A stretch of DNA of 23,415 nt from Entophlyctis helioformis (taxonomy: Eukaryota > Chytridiomycota > Chytridiomycetes > Chytridiales > Chytriomycetaceae). Shown here one piece after another: positions 11,802 to 21,022 of this stretch. Location: NCBI GenBank assembly GCA_025526915.1, contig JAHLKH010000020.1, positions 180,001 through 203,415 of the forward strand. The letters are read 5' to 3'. The stretch's first letter is position 1. The number at the start of each line of letters is the position of its first letter. The position numbers were made by a program, and so were the translations under genes. A model generated the notes under the pieces. The model ran no database searches. It was not told the origin of the DNA and was given only the letters and a program-made list of their open reading frames with translations.

Positions 11802-12209
11802 CTAATGTCTAGTTGGCGATTGTTGGGAGAAGGTGTGCGTGGAACCGAGCGCTATTTCAAGGGAATCACGGGGGCGTTGAACGGCAAATTTGCACGAGTC
11901 GTGCATGTCGTGTGATGAAATACTGCTCGCTTGAGAGCACTTGAAGGCGCAATCAGGCACAACCTTTCGGGGCTGTCAACGGTTCCGGTCCGTCAGCTTG
12001 CCAGGCCACAAACCAGGCCGTCAAGTGCTGGACATCAAGCGCAATGACAGCGGGGCTCTGGTGTCTGGTTCCGCGAGGTGGCGGACGCCGGGGCTCCGAT
12101 CCCCAGACACTGCGTGGATGGCACCTGCCGCTTCGGCCGGGCGTGGATTGTCCGTGGAGTGGATCAACGCCCGCGGCGCCACTCCTTCCTCTGACTCGCA
12201 GCAACTCGG
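11802..12209. promoter_or_regulatory. 408-bp divergent promoter region (giant gene / esterase)
   Basis: This is the stretch between two outward-pointing start codons, the giant gene to the left and the esterase to the right. It must hold both 5' UTRs and both promoters. No TATA box or recognised coding exon was seen; open frames crossing it have no family features. The only clear structure is a perfect 15-nt dyad at 11891-11905. Confidence 0.55.
11891..11905. promoter_or_regulatory. 15-nt perfect dyad in the divergent promoter
   Basis: TGCACGA-G-TCGTGCA has two perfect 7-bp arms around one base. It lies 90 bp from the giant gene's ATG and about 305 bp from the esterase ATG. It could be a dimeric transcription-factor site. 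No factor is assigned. Confidence 0.3.
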
Positions 12210-13550
12210 ATGCATCTCGTAATCCTGCACCACGGCCTGTGGGGAAACTCGGCCCACATGGAGCCTGTCGCACGGCACCTGAAAGAGTACTGCTCAGCCG
12301 CCCCCACGACTACCTCCACGACTGCCCCAACGGCTACCTCCACGGCAGCCCCCACGGCTGGCCCCGCCGGATCTAGTGCAGATTTTCCGCACGCCGCCAA
12401 CGGCAGCAACGAGGTTGTTGTGGTTGCCGACGGCGGCGACTCGGCCCCTAGTCCCGCCTCTGTCTCGTCGGACGCCAAGACCAACGCCTCGGCGGCTGTT
12501 CCTGCCGCTGCAGTGACCATCTCGGGCGACTTGGCCATCCTCAACATATCCACATCGTCCGGAACGCTGACGTACGACGGCATCGATGTGTGCGGCGACC
12601 GCTGCGTCGAGACGGCCCTTGCATACGTCAAGGAGGTGAGCGGCACCAGCAACGCCGTTGACCGCATCTCCTTGATCGGCTACTCGCTGGGCGGCCTCAT
12701 TGTCAGGTACGCAGCGGGCAAGCTGTTCGCTTCCGGCCTCTTTGACACCGTGCGGCCGGTCAACTTTATCACCATCGCCACGCCGCATCTTGGATCGTAT
12801 GTCCTCGCACCAACGACCGGAGCACACGTCTACAACGTGCTGCAAGAGGCCGCGCTCGTCCGTGTCGGCAAGCAGTTCCTTTTAAAGGACTCGTTTACCG
12901 ACGAGATCTCTGTTCCGATCCTGCTGGCCATGTCTGATCCTGCCTTGTGCTTCTACCAAGCCCTGGCCCAGTTCAAGAACCGTGCCTTGCTCGCCAACAT
13001 GCGGAACGACCTGACGGTGCCCTTTGCAACAGCTGCCATCGAGCGCACAGACCTCTTTGCCCATCGCAACCCAGTCCAAGTGTCGCCAGACGTGTACCCG
13101 TCCATTGTCGTGCCCTCGCCCACGGATCCTCCCGTGTCTGATCCGTGGACCTTGCGCCAGATCGGCTTCGTGTCCCTTCTTGGCGCACTCTCGCCCGTCC
13201 TCGTTGCGCTCTGGCTCGCGCTCGTCCCACTAGGCCTCACCACGCTCTCTGTCCGTGCCAGAATGCGCACTTCGGAGCTGGTGTACGACTCGGACTGGCT
13301 CCGCTCTGCGCCGCGTTTGCTTGCTCCCGAAGACCCCAAGCAGGAATCGTGCGAGTCGGTCGCCAAGCTCGGGCCCGACTCTCAGCACGACTGGATGGCC
13401 CGCACGCTCAACGCCTTGGGCTGGCGCAAGGTGTTTGTGTCGATAAAGTTTACCAATGCGCACGCGGCCATTGTGCAGCGTCGCGGCGCGCCAGAAGAAA
13501 GCAAGGATGTGCTCGTCTACCTGGCCAAGGAGGTGTTTCTGCAAGAGTAA
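12210..13550 (+). CDS. Lpl1/Rog1-type serine esterase (DUF676), intronless
   Basis: 446 residues in one exon, the only intronless gene here. It belongs to the alpha/beta-hydrolase DUF676 group, which includes the yeast lipid-droplet phospholipase Lpl1. Visible marks are the oxyanion strand LVILHHGLWGN at the N-terminus, the nucleophile elbow GYSLGG, the strand ITIATPHLG, NDLTVPF carrying the probable catalytic Asp, and near the C-terminus WRKVFVSIKFTNAHA with the probable catalytic His. A hydrophobic stretch (GFVSLLGALSPVLVALWLAL) could form a membrane anchor or hairpin, as expected for a lipid-droplet or ER enzyme. Between the first strand and the TYDGID segment sits a ~75-residue Thr/Ala/Pro and Ser/Ala-rich insert, partly a DNA minisatellite (12301-12366). 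The start is chosen because family proteins begin just before the HGLWGN strand. Substrate is not determined. Confidence 0.87.
   Translation: MHLVILHHGLWGNSAHMEPVARHLKEYCSAAPTTTSTTAPTATSTAAPTAGPAGSSADFPHAANGSNEVVVVADGGDSAPSPASVSSDAKTNASAAVPAAAVTISGDLAILNISTSSGTLTYDGIDVCGDRCVETALAYVKEVSGTSNAVDRISLIGYSLGGLIVRYAAGKLFASGLFDTVRPVNFITIATPHLGSYVLAPTTGAHVYNVLQEAALVRVGKQFLLKDSFTDEISVPILLAMSDPALCFYQALAQFKNRALLANMRNDLTVPFATAAIERTDLFAHRNPVQVSPDVYPSIVVPSPTDPPVSDPWTLRQIGFVSLLGALSPVLVALWLALVPLGLTTLSVRARMRTSELVYDSDWLRSAPRLLAPEDPKQESCESVAKLGPDSQHDWMARTLNALGWRKVFVSIKFTNAHAAIVQRRGAPEESKDVLVYLAKEVFLQE
12301..12366 (+). repeat. Minisatellite coding for a Thr/Ala/Pro tract in the esterase
   Basis: Degenerate repeats built on CCCACGGCTACCTCCACG encode APTTTSTTAPTATSTAAPTA. 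The tract is in frame, lies between two conserved parts of the fold, and probably forms a flexible surface loop. Confidence 0.6.
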
Positions 13551-13627
13551 ATAGTGATTGCTGCTGGTATTCTGTTCATTGTCGATCGTCGTGTGTGTGG
13601 TGTCTCGCATACACACACACATACACC

Positions 13628-14314
13628 TCAGCTCCAGCCAAAGAGCTCCGAGTGTTCCTGTGCAAGCATGACCATCTTGTCATGCGAGTCGGCGTCTGCG
13701 TGGATGGGCAGTGTCGAGACACGGCAGGATCAGCAGAGATGCAACGTGCACACACCGGCAAGGCGGCTCCCGTCAACCCACCAAAGTCACTGGCAAACAT
13801 GCACGACGACATTTCCTGCACGGACACGTCGTTGGTGACTCGGCCGAGAATCTCGACCACTCCTGGCCGCACGCCAGAGCCCTGCGTTGATGTCCGGTTG
13901 TCAGTCCATGTCTCGTCCAGGCGTGCAGCAAGAGTGCAGCAGTGGGCGTGGCAGGGGGCGTGGCAGGGGCAGCAAGGGGAAGCCAACACACCATTGCAAG
14001 CATGACGGTGACTTGGCCCTTGTCGGATGCCTCGAGGATAGCGTTGGTGCTGTTGATCTGTTGCAGTGTCCGTGAGTGTCTGCGAATGTCTGCGAGTGTC
14101 GCCGTTCGGACAACCGTCTGGCGCAGCCAGCCGAGAGACAGCCGGGCAGTCTGATTGACAAGCAGACGGACAGACCGTCGGACGGACAGGCAGACGCACA
14201 GACGGACAGACAGATGGGCCGTCCACTCACGCTGGTCACTTTGCCGACAATCCGCACAGTCTTGCCCACGTTCTTCAGAAGCAGTGCAGAGTTGACTCTC
14301 GGTGTGCCTTCCAT
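13628..14314 (-). CDS. RPA3: Replication protein A small subunit (RPA14/RPA3)
   Basis: Four exons on the minus strand: 14314..14231, 14057..13992, 13881..13782 and 13695..13628 (318 nt, 105 residues; family members are ~110-120). Introns of 173, 110 and 86 nt use GTGAGT, GTGTGT and GTGGGT donors; all phases agree. The protein is one OB fold: VNSALLLKNVGKTVRIVGKV, then ILEASDKGQVTVML, GVVEILGRVTND, and the C-terminal helix DKMVMLAQEHSELFGW, which in RPA3 helps build the trimer core with RPA1 and RPA2. RPA binds single-stranded DNA in replication, repair and recombination. A CTGAC branch-point-like motif 18 nt before the third exon supports that acceptor. The gene starts 63 bp after the kinase stop on the same strand and ends 77 bp from the convergent esterase stop. 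Confidence 0.85.
14158..14215. repeat. GACA/GACG low-complexity tract in RPA3 intron 1
   Basis: Degenerate repeats of CAGACGGA and CAGACAGA fill much of the 173-nt first intron. The transcribed strand is therefore CTGTC/CGTCT-rich. A similar GACAGCCAGAC tract flanks the giant gene's second exon. Confidence 0.55.
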
Positions 14315-14377
14315 TGGATGATGAGATGAGGGAGTTGGTTCGGGGCGAGGGAAAACCTGCAAACCAACAGCTTCATT

Positions 14378-17300
14378 TCAAAAGTCTTCGAATGCGGCCT
14401 GTATCTCTGCCTCGCTGAACCCATCAGCGTCCTTGCGAACATCTGGCCCGCTCAGCTCGATGCCAATAAACGCATTGCTGTCTCTTGTCCTTGTTCGCGA
14501 GTGTGCTCCTCCTCCCCCGCTGCTATTCAGATCCATGCTGGGGCTTAGATGATGCTGGCTGGCAAGTTGCATGCCACTGCCGTTTGATGTCCCGCTCGAC
14601 ATCCCGCTCGACGTCCCGCGTCGTATGGGCATTGCAGTTGGCTCAATCGACGACGAGCGCCGCAGGACAGTCTGCTGCATCCATGGCGGCGGAGGTATCT
14701 GCTGCTTGCTCATAAGCTCCCAGTCCATGCCGCGGAACCACGCGTGCTGGCAAATCTCCTGCTCGTTCAACCACTGCTGCTCCTCCATCTGATGCCGCCA
14801 TTTCGTCTTGGCGTCGCGATCTCTTGCCACCTTGGATCCGCGCTCGCCTGTGCCGCTGCTGCTCGGCTCGTCGTGGCGCTTGCGGAATATGTTTCGACTG
14901 GCCAGCCCAGGACTGCTTTGGTTGGACCGTTGGCCTTGGCTATTGTCGCTACCTTTGCCATCCCCGCTGCTGCTGCCACTGTCAAAACTCGACCGACTGC
15001 TGCTGGTGCTGCCGGTGCTGTTCCCCCTGCTGACCGTACTCCTTCGGCTTTGGCTACTTCTGTGTCTGACGCTCGATCGCCTCCCCTCCTCACTCCCGCT
15101 CTCGTTGCTGGCTTCCAAATCGCCGCTGACTTGCCTGGTCACGCTTGGACTCGCACGCTTGCTTGCAAACGCGCTTGAAAACCCAAACCCGCTCGACAGG
15201 CTGCTCATGCCACCCCACATACCGTAGCTGCCATAGCTGCCGTATCCCGCCTTGGAGTTGTTAAAGCTGGAACTCGAACTCAGCGAGTTTGGCGGCGGCG
15301 GATCAGGAGCAAGAGGGCGGCCCTTTCCAAGACGCTTGTCTTGATTAAACTCGAGCAGTCGCAACACGAGATCTTTTGCATCGTCCGTAAAGTACCGTGA
15401 CACCTGTGATGGCCATCGTATCTGCACCTTGAGGATCCGGTGGAACGTCTTGTTGATGTCGGCCTCTTGGAACGGCGAGCAGCCCGAGCACATTTCAAAC
15501 ACGAGAATCCCAAATGCCCACCAGTCGACACCGTACGTGTACGGCTTGTGCAGCAGCATCTCGGGTGCAATGTACGACGGCGTGCCGCAAAACGTGGTCG
15601 TGGTCATGGTCTTGCTGTCAGCAAGAGACTTGGCAAACCCTAGATCGACCAGCTTGATGTGGCCGTTGGCGTCCAGCAAGATGTTTTCTGGCTTGAGATC
15701 GCGGTAGATGATGCTGTTGTGGTGGAGATAGGAGAGCGCCAGGAGGATCTCAGCGGCATAAAAGTTGGCCGATGCATTGTCCAGGTACTGCATGCAGGAG
15801 CAGGCAGTTTAGAGTCGCGTCAGTGAGTGTCTATACTCTAGAGTGCATGATCCTGGCAGGATGGTTCATCATCAAGCGCATCTATGGAACGTACGCCTCT
15901 GGCTTTGATGAGCCCAAACAGGTCGCCGCCAGGAAGGTATTCTTGGACAAAGTAAATGTGCACGCGGTCGCTAAAGCATGCAAGCTGCCGCACAACAAAA
16001 GGCGATGTCGTTGCCATGCTCATGACTTGCCGCTCGCTTTTAGGTGCTCAACCTGCCAGCGCGTTTGTGCAGGCAGATCATCCGGTCAGTGCATGGCCAC
16101 CCCCACGACTACACCGCACTGGCTGTGCACACAGCTCGCTCGACTTGCCTGACTAGCTTTCAGGATCTTGTCTTTGCGCAGAACCTTGACTGCAAAAACC
16201 TTTCCATCAGCCACACGCTGGCCGAGATAGACCTTGGCAAACGCACCCTTGCCAATCTTCTTGACAAGCACAAAGTCTGCAGGTGTGTACGCGGTGCCCG
16301 CCAGCAGCTCTTCAGACGTGATAGCATAGTCCGCCAAGGGCCGCCCGACCTGAGAATCTGACAGCGACGCGCGATGGACAGAAGCCATGCTCGAGGGTTT
16401 GGCCAGCGACGATAATGGGTCGAGATGGCGCGAGGATGAGCCGCGGCGACGCACGTCAGAGCTGTCAGGGTCGTTGCCTCCATGATCCATGCTGCTACTG
16501 CCACTGCTACTGCGGCTGTAATGATCGGTGGGAGACTGTGGGCTGGGCATCTTGCCGTCCAGTGATGCGGTCGACTTGCGCTCTTTCGGCAAAGTTGACA
16601 AGGACATGCGGCCCTCTTCGTTGCTGCGCGAACGAGCACGCTGGTGAGGAGCATACGCGCCGCCCTCTGCCGTCTTTGATGCGGTGTTATCGGCAACACC
16701 ACCACCACCAACGGCTGCTGCTGCATTGGCTGCGGTTGAGACGGATATCAGTGGTGCCAATGGCGACAGGAGCGAAGAGGGCAGACAGTTCATGGTTCTA
16801 GATGGGCGGATGGGCCCATCATACGCAGTCTGGCCAGAGGCATGGCCGTTTTCTTGGCCAGCTGCCCCACCATTGCCTTCTGCCAAGCTGATCGCCGCGT
16901 CTGGACGGCCGATTCCCATGTTCCTGAGTGCTTGCGTGGGCAGTGAATGAGTCAGCTTGCCATGCCGACCTTTCTTGCCCTGGCTGTGTCCGTGCCGATG
17001 CGGATCGCCCACATCGTCGCTGCTGCTGTGTCCACTGCCACTGCCACTTCCGCTTCCGCTGCCACTCCCACTCGCGTTTCCGTGTGCCTCATGGCTCGTA
17101 CTTGACGGTGACGTTGGCCCGCCATCGCCTCGATCCGCCGAATGTAGTGCATGCAGCTTGCGCAGAGTCATTGGGCGGCGCGTCCGAGACGGCGGCTTCG
17201 GCGGGGCGAAAATGGCATACCGCGCGGCCGACACGGTTGGTGGATTGGAAGCGCTGGATGGGATGGCCTGGGACAAGAGCGTGATGCCCGATGGCGCGGG

Positions 17301-18026
17301 TGGCGCATGGGGTGTATGAGGGGCCGTCGATGTTGGTGGCGCTGGTACGAATTGCGCTGATGGCGCTGGTAGGTGGGTTGGCTGTGTCGCATATGCATGT
17401 GTATGTGTATGTGTATGTGCATGAATAGAGTCGGTTGCTGCTGAGCGCGATGTTTGATGCTGTTCAGCCAGTCGGCTGTTTTGGATCTCGGAGATCATGG
17501 CCGAAAACGAGTAGGACGAGTAGGACGAGGCCGGGCTCGCATGGGCAGACATGGATTCGGGAGAACCAACAAGGGCTGATGAGCTCGTAGTTTTCGACGA
17601 TCGCTTGGCAGCGCTTCTCGACGTGCGTCGGCCGGCTGGCGGCACTGGAGAACCTGGACGGCTGTTGTCTGACGATGACGATGGAGTCACAGATCTGGAC
17701 GAATAGGCTGCTGAGCCAATGCTCGAGGGAATCGATGGCAGAGTGCGCAGGCCTCGCACAGCCGTGCCACTGACGCCAATTGTGCCAGCTCCGCCGGTGT
17801 CCGCGGCACTCTGTCCAGAACCCACTGCTGCAGCACTGCTCCGCGCTGGCGGCCCGCCATGCTGGACATCGCCCGCGGCACTTGCGTTGCCTTGCGATGA
17901 TCTCGACATACCGCGTTTGTTTGGATAGCCAGAGTGGCGGGAACCGTGATCCTGCAGTGACCACCTGCCAGCGCCCCCCAACAAAGCGGCCATTGGTTCC
18001 GTAACATTGATCAACACATGGTTCAT
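14378..18026 (-). CDS. PKA/PKG-like AGC protein kinase with two Ser-rich regions; one exon is a base short
   Basis: Exons on the minus strand: 18026..16149, 16052..15895 and 15787..14378. The first intron has a GC donor (CAG|GCAAGT), the second GTACGT. The start is the first in-frame ATG after the upstream gene; 17993 and 17909 are alternatives. Residues 1 to ~580 are low-complexity, with a Gly-Ser run and a His-Thr run. The kinase domain starts near 585: GKGAFAKVYLG, AVKV (Lys ~614), VEHLKSERQVM (helix C Glu), EYLPGGDL, IIYRDLKPEN, VDLGFAK (DLG instead of DFG), TFCGTPSYIAPE. A ~185-residue Ser-rich insert separates RLGKG from HAWFRGMDWE. The protein ends in FEDF, a terminal hydrophobic motif as in PKA catalytic subunits. 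The middle exon is 158 nt where 159 are needed: frame is lost between VEHLK and SERQVM. With one base added the product is ~1,148 residues. Kinase identity is firm; subfamily is inferred. Confidence 0.85.
16053..16148 (-). other. GC-AG intron of the AGC kinase
   Basis: A 96-nt intron with donor CAG|GCAAGT and acceptor GGCAG. Joining DKILKASQ to VEHLK reproduces the expected beta3 to helix C transition of an AGC kinase. The only nearby GT donor (A|GTCAGG) has a poor context and the wrong phase. Confidence 0.75.
17030..17085. repeat. Coding microsatellite for a Gly-Ser run in the kinase
   Basis: Hexanucleotide-like repeats on the minus strand encode alternating Gly and Ser (SGSGSGSGSGSG). The tract lies in the disordered N-terminal region of the kinase. 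A second short run at about 17397-17424 encodes alternating His and Thr. Confidence 0.6.
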
Positions 18027-18130
18027 TGACAGTGCCGTGGGCAGACACGTTGTTGGTTCGATCCTTGCTGAATGAATTGCCGACAAGCCATCGCGCCGGG
18101 TTCGAGACCCACGAGCCCGTTTCAAAGCGT

Positions 18131-20991
18131 TCAGAGGGGGATGGCGGCGACCTCGTGGAGGTACGTTCCAAGGAGCTTGATGCCCTCGATGTAGTTGCGG
18201 CGGTCGAGCTTCTCGTTGATCGAGTGGGCTCCGTCGTCGGAGCGGCCCATGGGCAGAAGGAGAACCTATGAACGACAGGGCAGCACACCGAGCACGCGTC
18301 AATCTTGGAGCACATTGCCGTTCACGATGCGCACAGACAAGCAAGATGCCATACACTCTTGTTGAGAGCCTCCTGGAAGGTGAGAGTCACGGGGATACTG
18401 CCGCCCTCGCGAGTGTAGTCGGGCACGACACCAAAGATCTTCTCGACAGCCTTGGCAGCAGCGACTGGGGATGGTGTAAAGTGCAGAGCAAGCCCGTTGG
18501 CAGAGCAGGAGATGCACCGTCAGCCAGCCCGATCAAGCTCTTGCCGACACGGAACGATGCAGTCGCAGACGCAGCGCACTCACCGTAGTTCCAGTTGTTG
18601 ATGTTGGCAACCCACCACTTGCCGGCGTGCTGGCACTCGACCTCGACCGTGTTCTTGCTCTTGAGCTTGGCAAACTCGGCATTGACATAGTCGCACACCT
18701 GCTTGGTGACCTTTTCAGGGTTCTGGTTGGGCACGGTGCGGATCGAAAACTTGCCAATGACCTTGGCGGGGATGACCGTCTTGGCACCTGAGCCGTAAAA
18801 GGCGCCCTCTATGCCATGAAGCGAGAGCGAGGGGAAGCGCCAGCGGGCCATGAGCACCTCTCTCTCAGAGTCAAAGATGGTGTTCTTGGCATCGATGGCG
18901 TTGAAAATGTCCGTCATGTTAAAGTCCAGCACCTTGTAGATGTTGTCCTCTTCGGCGGTGACGGGAGCAACATCGTCCTGTCATACCAGACCATCCAGAC
19001 ATTGTCCAGCATGTGAGCCGACGCAAGACAAGCAGGGCGGCGCTGCCGAGCCAAATGCCGAGTGTACACGCACCATAATGCCAGGCACAAGGATCTTGCC
19101 ATCGGGAGTGACCAGTTTCTGCATCAGGTGAACAAGGTCGGTCATGGGCTCGTGGACCTGCAGGTAAACGCGGTGCACAGATGAGTCAAAACGCCGAGAA
19201 GAGGATCAGACATGCGCCACAAGGACAAGGACTCACAGTACCGCCTGCCATCGTGGCATCAACGTGTCGCCAGACAGCAAAAGATGAGGTGAGCAGGCAG
19301 AACATGCGTATGTCACATCACAGGAGAGGAGAGACTGCACGGACCAAAGACACCCGAGTGGAGGTCCTTGCCGGGACCCTTGATCGTGACTGACGGATGG
19401 CAGAATGTGAGTGGAATGAACAAAGCGCAGCGTGCATGGGTCGCCAACAGAGCCAAAAAACGCGTCCAACATACGCAAAAAGTAGGACACGCCGCGAAGA
19501 CCGTAGGTGAGGCAGGGCTTGTTGGTGCCAAGCCAGTCTGGCATGAATGCGCCGTGAGTGAGCGGTTGGATGGGTTGATGGGTAGCTGGTCACGCCAAAC
19601 ATACAGTTGTCACTGATGCAAACACAGTCGACGTCCTTGAAGTAGCCTCCGGCTTCCTTGTAGATGAGCTCGTCAAGACCCTCGCTGCCAGACTCTGAGA
19701 GCATGCATCGTGTAAGAAGACCGGCTTTGCAACTCTAAAGTCGCCAGTTCAAGCACGCCAACCTACCCTCCATGCCCTCAAAGCAGATCTTGAGGTTGAC
19801 TGTGAGCATTCTCGCACAAGGTGGCAAGCAAGTCAGTGCACGAACAAAACACAACGCAAGCGACTGCCAACATGGTTGGATCGGCATTGGCGTTTGCACG
19901 AGGACTGCATACCGGGGAGCTCAATGCCAAGCTTCTGGTGGATCTCGATCAGCCAAATCCACGAGATGATGGGGCCCTTGTCGTCGGTGCTGCCACGGCC
20001 AAACATGCGGCCCTTGTCGTCCTCAACAAGCGTGAAGGGATCGGTGGCCCAGCTGCACAACCACAGGCCGGCATTGTCAGTGTCCGAGTCAAGTAGTGGC
20101 GGATACATTGTGTGTCGCGCAGCGTACCCATCTTCCTTGAGAGCAGGCTGGACGTCGTAGTGGCCTGTCAACGGAAGCGGTGTGCGTCAGGTGGGAGAAG
20201 CAAGACCCGGTGCAACGGAGCATGCAAACGCACCGTAAACAAGCACAGTCTTCTTCTTGGGGTCGGTGCCGTAGGTGCCAAGAACGATCGGGGGCAGATC
20301 GATCACCTGGCCCTCAAGGGTCTGCTTGCCAGCATCACGCATCTCGACGCTATGGCGGCGTATGTCAGCGGGAACTGTGCTGGCGAGGGGGCGAGGCAGA
20401 CTGCCCGTGCTGCTGGTGCACTCACCTCACGCCAAGACGCTTGAGCTCGGCCTCGAGCCACTGTTTGGGCAAGCGTGCGCATGGGAGGCGCAGACAGCAG
20501 AGGGTTCAAGCCAGTCAGCAGGCGGCCAGGGCCGAGTCGGGGGCAAGTGAGTGATCTCGAGTGCAGCCAAACGCACCTTGCCCATGCGGACGACGTCGGG
20601 ACGGTGGGCGACGGTGGCGCTCACACTGCCGAGTGCCAGCCACGAGGCAGAGCGAGGAGGCAGAGAGGCGGTGGGCGGTGCAGCAAGACGCAGCGAGGCG
20701 CAGAGAGCAGCAAGCGGTGCACAGCATGCGTGGCACGGTGTCAGTGCAACAGCGCCAGCGTTGCCGGAGGCCAGAATCCTCGGCGGTTGTGCAGAGGCCG
20801 AGAGACCGAGAGGCCGAGATGAGCAGCGTTGCTGACGGCCAGAGGATGGCCCGCGGGTGCAGACGGACGGGCGCTGTCGATGCAGGCAGGGCGGCAGATG
20901 CGTACCTGGGAATGGCAACAGCCTCGCCGAGACGCTTGACGTAGTGGTCCTGGTGCTCATCGACGTACTTGAAGAAGCTCTCGAGCGTCAT
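18131..20991 (-). CDS. DUG1: Cytosolic M20 metallodipeptidase, Dug1/CNDP2 family, 15 exons
   Basis: Exons on the minus strand: 20991..20906, 20625..20577, 20460..20426, 20349..20234, 20164..20128, 20052..19913, 19799..19767, 19694..19605, 19537..19475, 19389..19345, 19244..19237, 19157..19074, 18977..18584, 18464..18355 and 18265..18131. They sum to 1,425 nt with every phase matching: 474 residues against 475 in human CNDP2. Metal ligands and catalytic residues are all present: H97 in GHYDVQP, D131 in STDDKGP, E165/E166 in EGMEESGSEG, D194 in SDNYWLG, H227 in DLHSGV, H444 in [10 protein letters not shown]. Family enzymes use two metal ions to split Cys-Gly and other dipeptides, the last step of glutathione breakdown in fungi. 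There is no signal peptide, so it is cytosolic. Exon 11 is only 8 nt. The gene starts 31 bp from the divergent SNRNP27 ATG. Confidence 0.95.
19237..19244 (-). other. 8-nt microexon of the dipeptidase
   Basis: The eight bases GCGGTACT lie between a CAG acceptor and a GTGAGT donor. With the G from the previous exon they encode Gly-Gly-Thr. This joins DLHSGVFG to VHEPMTD, matching the family sequence (GGSVHE in human CNDP2). Introns of 100 and 79 nt flank it. Without it two residues and the frame are lost. Confidence 0.85.
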
Positions 20992-21022
20992 CTTCGTTGT
21001 TCACTTTGTGACGAACACTCGG
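20992..21022. promoter_or_regulatory. 31-bp bidirectional spacer between dipeptidase and SNRNP27 start codons
   Basis: Only 31 bp separate two outward-facing ATGs. The spacer is less GC-rich than its surroundings and holds an imperfect dyad, TTCGT-TGTT-CAC against GTGACGAA. Any core promoter must be shared or must lie inside the coding regions. Confidence 0.55.

Noticed and set aside
11941..12222. A 93-codon open frame upstream of the esterase
   Set aside because: It has no recognisable domain and overlaps the esterase start in another frame; it is probably 5' UTR or promoter.
13882..13935. Alternative upstream acceptor for RPA3 exon 3 (GACGAG)
   Set aside because: It would need a rare GAG acceptor and adds residues unlike RPA3; the CAG at 13882-13884 has a CTGAC branch-like motif 18 nt upstream.
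16036..16046. Classical -1 ribosomal frameshifting at the kinase A4 run
   Set aside because: The site is not an X-XXY-YYZ heptamer in the zero frame. Sequencing or assembly error is simpler, though not excluded as stated in the findings.
16042..16052. Alternative acceptors (AAAAG or GAG) to explain the kinase frame shift
   Set aside because: They discard the conserved VEHLK or the helix C Glu, use non-YAG acceptors and do not fit the upstream phase as well as a single missing base.
18027..18356. Extension of the kinase N-terminus to an ATG at 18356
   Set aside because: That stretch overlaps the last exon and intron of the dipeptidase on the same strand, whose frame is conserved to its stop at 18131.
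20969..21022. Upstream in-frame ATG for SNRNP27
   Set aside because: It lies on the opposite strand inside the dipeptidase's first exon and would add a non-conserved hydrophobic N-terminus; MSYRDAYRGG is a typical basic start.
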